This document shows positions 58,086 to 64,000 of a stretch of DNA of 64,000 bases, in pieces. The position numbers and the translations under genes were made by a program. This DNA comes from Liquidambar formosana (taxonomy: Eukaryota > Streptophyta > Magnoliopsida > Saxifragales > Altingiaceae): NCBI GenBank assembly GCA_039720395.1, contig CM077826.1, positions 22,259,053-22,323,052 on the forward strand, given 5' to 3'. The number at the start of each line of letters is the position of its first letter. Within the stretch, counting starts at the first letter, position 1. The notes under the pieces were generated by a model. That model ran no database searches and was not told the origin of the DNA. It was given only the letters and a program-made list of their open reading frames with translations.

Positions 58086-58262
58086 GATTCATGCAAGGTT
58101 GGTCAAGCAGTTAGGCTTTGGATGTGCTCCCTAGAGGTTATTGTTTCGACTCCTTGCAGAGTTCGTTGCCTGTGTGGATATGAGAGGCGGGAATAGTCTG
58201 AGTCAAAACATTGGTGGGAGTAAGGCATGGGATACCCAACTCGTTGATCAAAAAATCAAAAA
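58086..58262 (+). mobile_element. tRNA-derived SINE
   Basis: The box A-like segment GGTTGGTCAAGCAGTTAGGC (about 58097) and box B-like segment AGGTTATTGTTTCGACTCC (58134) are followed by a body ending TACCCAACTCGTTGATCAAA and A-rich sequence. It lies after a long A-run, next to R2. The overall form is that of plant SINEs and it differs from the one at 57083. Confidence 0.7.
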
Positions 58263-58764
58263 CAAAAACAAGCTTTGTTAACTTAATGATATTACTCCCT
58301 CCGTCGCATATAATGATATAGATGTCCACCAAATTTCTGTTTGATACAAAGGTATACACTCGTCAATTATTTACTCTCTCTCTCTCTCTCTTCTCAAAAA
58401 CAGAGTTCAAGGCAAAGGAACACCATACGGAAAAACTAGCCAGCTAGAAAACGACTACAAATACCATAGGACTTGATCCCACAACCCCATAGAAATATAG
58501 AATAAAGTTTATATATTAAGGATTAAATTGGACCAAAAACATTGGGGTTTATTATGTTAATGGGTTTAGCCAATGCACGTATAGTTTAAGCTGAAACTCC
58601 ATCATAGGTGCAGTAAATAGTGCTTGAGAAAATTGTTGCGCTAATCCATGAAGTGCATATGTTAAATATTTCATCAAAAATTCAACAACAACAACAACGA
58701 AAAAAAAAAAAAATTGTTTATAAAGGCGGTTTTCCATTCTTTATTTCCTAGCAGGACATTTCCC

Positions 58765-61711
58765 TTAATATCCAGGACCCCCATAATAGAAATAAGTTCC
58801 ATAGTTATCGCTCTTAATTTCCGCAACATGTAAATCGTAGCTTGAAGGGTTTGTCACGTATGGTTGGAGATTTTCTGGATCTCTTAGGGTGTTGGAGTTG
58901 GGGTCATCCATGACTCCTAGATTCCGAAAATAACTTGATTTTCCAGGGCCTTCATTGGGGAAATGGCCGCTTCCCATTTGAGTTGATGTGTGATGGCCCT
59001 CTGAATTTGTATTAAAAACCTCTCCACCCCATGATATGGTGGAAGCACTGTCAGATAAACCTGTGAAGATGGAACCGGGCCAGTATCCTATGATCTCACC
59101 TTGAAGCTGGAGCCACCAATTTCCACTGTCCTGAAACATTCTCACTGTGTATAGATATAAAGAAAAATAAATAAAAAATATAAACAGCATTACAAGCTGG
59201 GATCCTTGCAATCAAACTGATTTATCTTATCTTGTACATAAAATTTCGATCCAAGGAAAATAAAATCAAATAAATGAGTGCACACATGAAAGATATTTCT
59301 GATGGAAATCTGAAGCCCCAATTATTTCTTTGGAAGTCTTTTTAAAGAAAAAAAAAACACCGATTAAAAATAAAATTTAAAAAATTAAAATTAAAAAAAA
59401 AAAAAATGGAAGAAAGAAAAAATGATTTTTTTGGCTAACAGTCTTAACTAATAAGCTAATCTTGATCGAGGCCATAAGATGGATGGTATGCCATTTCAAC
59501 ATTTTTCTTGTCAAAATTGTTTTCCTTAAAAGAACCTAGCCATTATAAAGGACTATTGAATTTGATTTCATTGAATAGACAATTTTCTAGTGCTTCAAAC
59601 ATTAAAGGAGAGCTATTTTTATATTTAGAATTATTTTCCACATTAAATTCATCCATAGGGTATACTTGGCCTCTAAATGTATTCATAAACCCATGTACAT
59701 TACTTTAAGAGATATCCACATTACCTTGTGTATGGTTATTGCTGTATCGTATTGCTGCGCATTGTACTCAGAAACAGGTTTAATGGAGGAACCCATGGCA
59801 AATTTTTGGCTTGTTTGCACAAAACCGGGGCAGTTGAGATTGTAGCAACCTGTGCTCTGGTAATTATCACTCTGAAACCCAGGATGAAAATAAATTAAGA
59901 GACTTAACATATAAAACGTATTAGAAATTTGATGAGAAAGATAAGGGTAGCTTTCTTGAATGCAAATTAAACAAAACAAAAAAAGACTTTGGATGAACCC
60001 CCAGCGGCACGCGCCATTGATGAAGCATAAATGAATGAACAATCAATGTCAGGATAGCAGCCACATGCTACCATGAGATCCAATGGTAGCTGAGAGCTGT
60101 TGATTGGATTCCTAATGCAGTTTTAAGATTATCAAGGAAGGGATTAAGCAAACTTACTGTCCAGTACAGGAAGAACCGTGTTTGATTGTCATGATACATA
60201 CCTGGATTAACCTGGAACAATGAAACAATCTGTCAATATTGTGAACTTTGATTATGAAGTCAATTTTGATAGGTGAAAATGAATTCCCAAAATCTTTTGT
60301 CGTCAAAATTTAGGGTAGAACTCAAAATCATTGGGAAATGATGAAGATCTTGATATTCATATCACACTTATATATTTTACTCAGGGCACAGGCAGGACCT
60401 CGTGAAATGGGACTTACCATCCATCCAGCCTCAACAGAGTTCAAATTTTCTGCAATGCCTGACAAAACCCAAAATTGAGCTAGACTAAATTCCCCATTCT
60501 CCGTCTTCGGGTTCCACACATTAACTGACGCATGTGCTCCATAGTACTTGTTATCAAGTGCAGAAACTTGGGCATACTAATCCATAAATTCATTCATAAA
60601 ATAAATTTAACAAATAAATATATGAGATAAACATAATTTAGAATTATGTCTGAGAATTTAGTTACATAGAATGATATATGTAGAAATGCCAGGAAATTGG
60701 TTGAAGAGAGAAAGGGGAAGGACAAAGTTGAAACAGTACCTCATGAGAACTGGCTAGAGCACTTTCCAAGCTGTGATTAAGCTGTTTTCTATGTCGACTT
60801 AATGGGATGGCCCTATGCTCATCATGTTTTTGAGTTCTTCTAATGGGGACTGTCCCTTCAGGGCATTGTCCATTCTTAAGCCAACTTTGAAAAATCTTGG
60901 CTTGGGAGCTCAGCAGCTTAATTCCACTTGGATATGAACTAGGTTTCATCTATTAAATCGCAAAAATGTAGGAGTTTAAGAATTTTAGTCCCTACTGAAA
61001 ATTGAATCAAAATTAGATCAAAATTTAAGCAATGAACCATTATTAATAAGCAGTTAATGATATATAAGCTAGTACCATTAATATGACATAGGCCAACAGG
61101 AATTCATCATATACTATATGTGGTGAGTGTATTTGGATGCAAGACCAAACTTGCAGTCAGATGAATATTGATAAATCGATCTTAACTCATCAGTCAAATG
61201 ATCAGTATGCTGAGAACAGACTAATCTTTCATCCTGATTGATTAGTATGTTAACAATAAATAGAACTCTCAACCTACCTATTAACTGGTCAATCGAAACC
61301 ATTAATCGATCGTTTAACTTGGTTTTTCGAAAATGAAGCTGCTTTGACATCAAAATAATTCTAAGTCATAAAAAAATAGGACTACGAATTAAACAAGATT
61401 ACAGAAGCCTCAAATTAATTTTTTTAGCTTCTTAAGGTTTATTCCACTGTCTCTAAGTCACTTACCATGTTACCAATCCTAAACGTGTGGGGTGAAATCT
61501 TCCATGCAATGAATCTTCAATAACAGGACTTGAAGCACACAAAGGACATGACTTAAATAATCTGTACACTCAGATTTTCACAATGAAACACTTGTTGCCC
61601 TAGAAAACAAAAACTTGAATATGAAAGCCATTGATTCGGTTGAATTAGCACTAAAACTTTTGTCATTGTGTTTTTTCCTTTTTGTTCTGTTTTATATTTG
61701 TTTTTTAAAGA

Positions 61712-61766
<55 letters not shown>

Positions 61767-63016
61767 CCTAGCAATCGGTAATGTCTGAAATTTTTTGTTG
61801 GTGCATAGATGGAGTATTTTTTTTGAAATGACCATCATACAAATATATATACATGTAGGTACAGAGTTATAAATCATTTAGTTGTATTTGTTAGGAGAAT
61901 CTAACCAAAAAGCTCGAGTATTAGGTGGAGGACCCAAACAAGCAAATAAGTCATATCAAACACAATATTGGAGTAATGTGGGATATAGGACTTTTCAATT
62001 CCCAAGGCCTAACAAAGACTCAAGAATGAAATGGAATTTGAATCCTCCGTAGGTTTTTCTGGAATGGATCATGTAGGGCTTTTCATGGCCACCAGATCGA
62101 ATAAATAAAAAGATAAAGAGCCAGGTGAATCATCGAACCTTGTAGGGCATGAAAATCCATATAAGATCCCTACAAGAAAAAACCTTCAGAGGATCTAAGT
62201 CCAACTAAATAGACAGACTAAATACAAACTCTAATGCCAAATCAAGAGAATCTAACTCAAAAGCTTAAGTTATTTAGGTGGACTGGCCTAAATAAGTATA
62301 TGAATTGAAGGCATGTCTAACCCAATGTTTGGGTGATGTACGTGGGATGTGAGACATTCGCAACATGATTAATTTATAGTTTAATTTCATTTTTTTCTTT
62401 TTCTTTTTTTTTCCGATTTCTAGCTAGTAGTAAATTATTTTTTTGAAGTTCTTGATACCATTTCAATAAAACAATATATCAACCAATTAGCTCGCTAAAT
62501 GTACATAATGAAATAAATTAAGAGATCAAAAACCTGTATTGTGTGATTCTTAAGAAGCGGATGATTGAATGCAGGTTGTCTGTAGATATCAACACAATCA
62601 ATCAGATCACCATCTTCACTCTGTCAAAACATTAATAGATTATTAGAATTCCTAGAAATTTTAAAATTCTATATAACCCAAAAAAAAAAAAAAAAAAAAA
62701 ACCCTTGCACGCACACACACACATATATATGTGTGTGGTACAATCTCAATACGTAGTGTTGATACCAACAAGATCAAACATGTGCTGACCTAAAAATTTA
62801 TATATAAAGAACAAGAAGGTAGTGCTTAAAAAAAAAAACCTTTATAGTTTTGACTGTTCCTTTATGCCGAACAAACTCTGTATTTTTAACCGGTGCAATC
62901 TTCCTTCCTTGGACGAATTCGTGGCTGAGCATGTAAGCAATGGCTATCAAGACACACATGCAACGTCCGAGTTTGAGTTTGAGTTTGATGTTAGGGTTCC
63001 CCTTAGCCATTCCCAT
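58765..63016 (-). CDS. Neprosin-type secreted glutamic peptidase N7, intact
   Basis: Seven exons (63016-62840, 62620-62534, 60949-60740, 60576-60418, 60211-60158, 59871-59725, 59130-58765) give 399 aa without breaks. The signal peptide has a longer basic head (K-L-K-L-K-L-G-R) before C-M-C-V-L-I-A-I-A. The pro-domain carries [10 protein letters not shown] and [12 protein letters not shown], plus three extra residues (L-E-S-A-L-A-S) at the end of exon 3. The catalytic glutamates are E207 (V-E-A-G-W) and E315 (W-G-G-E), with [16 protein letters not shown] after. It ends G-G-P-G-Y: a TAA replaces the serine codon of N1's S-G-K-C-P tail. Start 63016 (M-G-M-A-K-G) or 63010 are both possible. Intron 2 is 1.6 kb, much longer than in paralogs. 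Confidence 0.92.
60950..62533. other. Long intron 2 of N7
   Basis: It contains (TG)n(AG)n at about 61712-61760. A pair of related phrases (GAGAATCTAACCAAAAAGCTCGAGTATT at 61893 and GAGAATCTAACTCAAAAGCTTAAGTTATT at 62247) bounds ~350 bp of possible retroelement debris. No coding sequence was recognised. Confidence 0.5.
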
Positions 63017-63019
63017 TTC

Positions 63020-63240
63020 AAAATCTTTGCAAAAATTCTCTTATTTTCACAGCACGCGCACTGTTAGGATATAATATATATATAAAAGCATTGGAGGTAA
63101 CCTTGGATTCTCCAAAAGAAGAAGTTTCTGATTTTCCATTGCATGCCTGTTTGGATATATATCTGCATTGTCAGCTTACCTGGATTTCTGTAAAAGTTGG
63201 CGTCCTTTCCATTTCCGTCCGTCCCATGTTCCTTTTATCC
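63020..63240 (-). promoter_or_regulatory. Leader/promoter region of N7
   Basis: A donor-like TTACAGAAATCCAG|GTAAG (about 63181) matches those upstream of N1 (31631) and N2 (about 37415). The ATG exon begins after TTTGCAAAG|ATTTTGAAATGG. A spliced 5' UTR shared by the cluster is likely. No TATA box could be assigned with confidence. Confidence 0.45.
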
Positions 63241-63345
63241 TTTGTAAAATACTTCAAGCCAGGGAGGTTATTCACTTTCCCAATTTCCTTTGACAAAATT
63301 CAAAATTATTTAGTGTCAAAAAATTTTTTGAATTAAGCAACTAGT

Positions 63346-63455
63346 TAGCCTAGTGGTGAGGGTTGGTGGGGCAAAGAATAGAAATAGGATAGGTTAGAGG
63401 TTCGAACCCTCACATTGTATCCAAATAATAATAATAATAATAAATAATAATAATT
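63346..63455 (+). mobile_element. tRNA-derived SINE with (ATA)n tail
   Basis: TTAGCCTAGTGGTGAGGG (box A) and AGAGGTTCGAACCCTCAC (box B, 63399-63409 core) lie about 45 bp apart. An (AAT)n tail follows (63424-63453). Short body, typical of young plant SINEs. Confidence 0.8.
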
Positions 63456-63802
63456 GGGAATTTGGTCATAGCCTCATGCTATGAAAGTTTTTTTTTTTTT
63501 TTTAACTAACTTCAACACTTTTTTTTCCTTAACTCCATGACCCCTTTTGCCCACTTTTTGACAAAAATACCTTTTATACACCCGAGCTTACTTGTTATTT
63601 CTCATACACAGTACTCCCTTCGTCCTATATAGATAAGTCATTTTTGCAATTCTTTTTTGTCCCAAAATGTTTGTCCATTTTAAAAAATAAAAATATAATT
63701 TTTTTTGAATATTTACTTTCAACATAAACCCAATAAAAAGTAGAAGAGGATACATTTAGAAAAATAGATCTTAATAAATGACAAGTCAACGAAAAGAGAA
63801 AC

Positions 63803-63922
63803 TTGCATACAACCATAACATGGCCATGTGGTGTCACAGCCAATGGGAACAGAGCAAAATGGGATTGTGGGGTCAAAAAGTACTCTTACAATCCCACTTC
63901 ACTCTATCCTTATTGGCTTGTG
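63803..63922. mobile_element. Foldback MITE related to 37222-37364
   Basis: CATGGCCATGTGGTGTCACAGCCAAT...GGGATTGTGGGGTC pairs with ACAATCCCACTTC...ATTGGCTTGTGAC. The same arms occur upstream of N2. Right after it (about 63925) starts AGGGTTGGCAATTTGTGCCC, the beginning of another element that runs off the window. Confidence 0.7.
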
Positions 63923-64000
63923 ACTAGGGTTGGCAATTTGTGCCCAAACCCGCCCAAGTTAAATGGGTGTGCACAGATAATTTTATTAATTGGGTTTTAA

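Overview
The window is nuclear DNA of a flowering plant, most likely a eudicot. The evidence is genes with GT-AG introns, AT-rich introns, long homopolymer and (CT)n/(TA)n tracts, degenerate LTR, LINE, SINE and MITE copies, and a recognisable ELF3 gene. I cannot name the species.

Layout. (1) From before position 1 to 13765, minus strand: the 5' part of a 3'-5' exonuclease (DEDD) gene that resembles plant exonuclease/KH-domain proteins. Four exons are visible. Intron 2 is about 9.6 kb and holds a degenerate Ty3-type retrotransposon (with a LINE inside its gag), an opposing LTR with its leader, and further LINE debris. (2) 13.8-20 kb: intergenic space with two clear foldback MITEs, then the ELF3 promoter/leader with a degenerate ~105-bp tandem repeat. 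(3) 20070-27591, plus strand: ELF3, four coding exons. Its last exon carries three single-base frame changes. (4) 28.4-63.0 kb, all minus strand: a tandem cluster of secreted neprosin-type glutamic peptidase genes (pro-domain plus peptidase domain, seven coding exons each).

I count seven neprosin loci, numbered left to right N1-N7. N3 (40813-43833), N5 (50844-53796) and N7 (58765-63016) are fully open (389, 391 and 399 aa). N1 (28475-31542) has a frameshift in exon 6. N2 (34012-36974) has a 202-bp Tourist-type MITE at the 3' end of its signal-peptide exon. N4 (48849-49130) and N6 (57306-57664) are isolated, damaged copies of the last exon. Conserved 3' flanks, retrotransposon gag remnants shared by the N3 and N5 downstream flanks, and a transposed copy of the N1-N2 interval between N5 and N7 record how the cluster grew.

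Neprosin-family proteins are made as secreted zymogens: signal peptide, pro-domain, then a peptidase domain with two catalytic glutamates. The intact copies keep both glutamates but have lost the C-terminal cysteine pair that N1 and Nepenthes neprosin retain. No operon-like logic applies. The exonuclease, ELF3 and the neprosin cluster are functionally unrelated neighbours.
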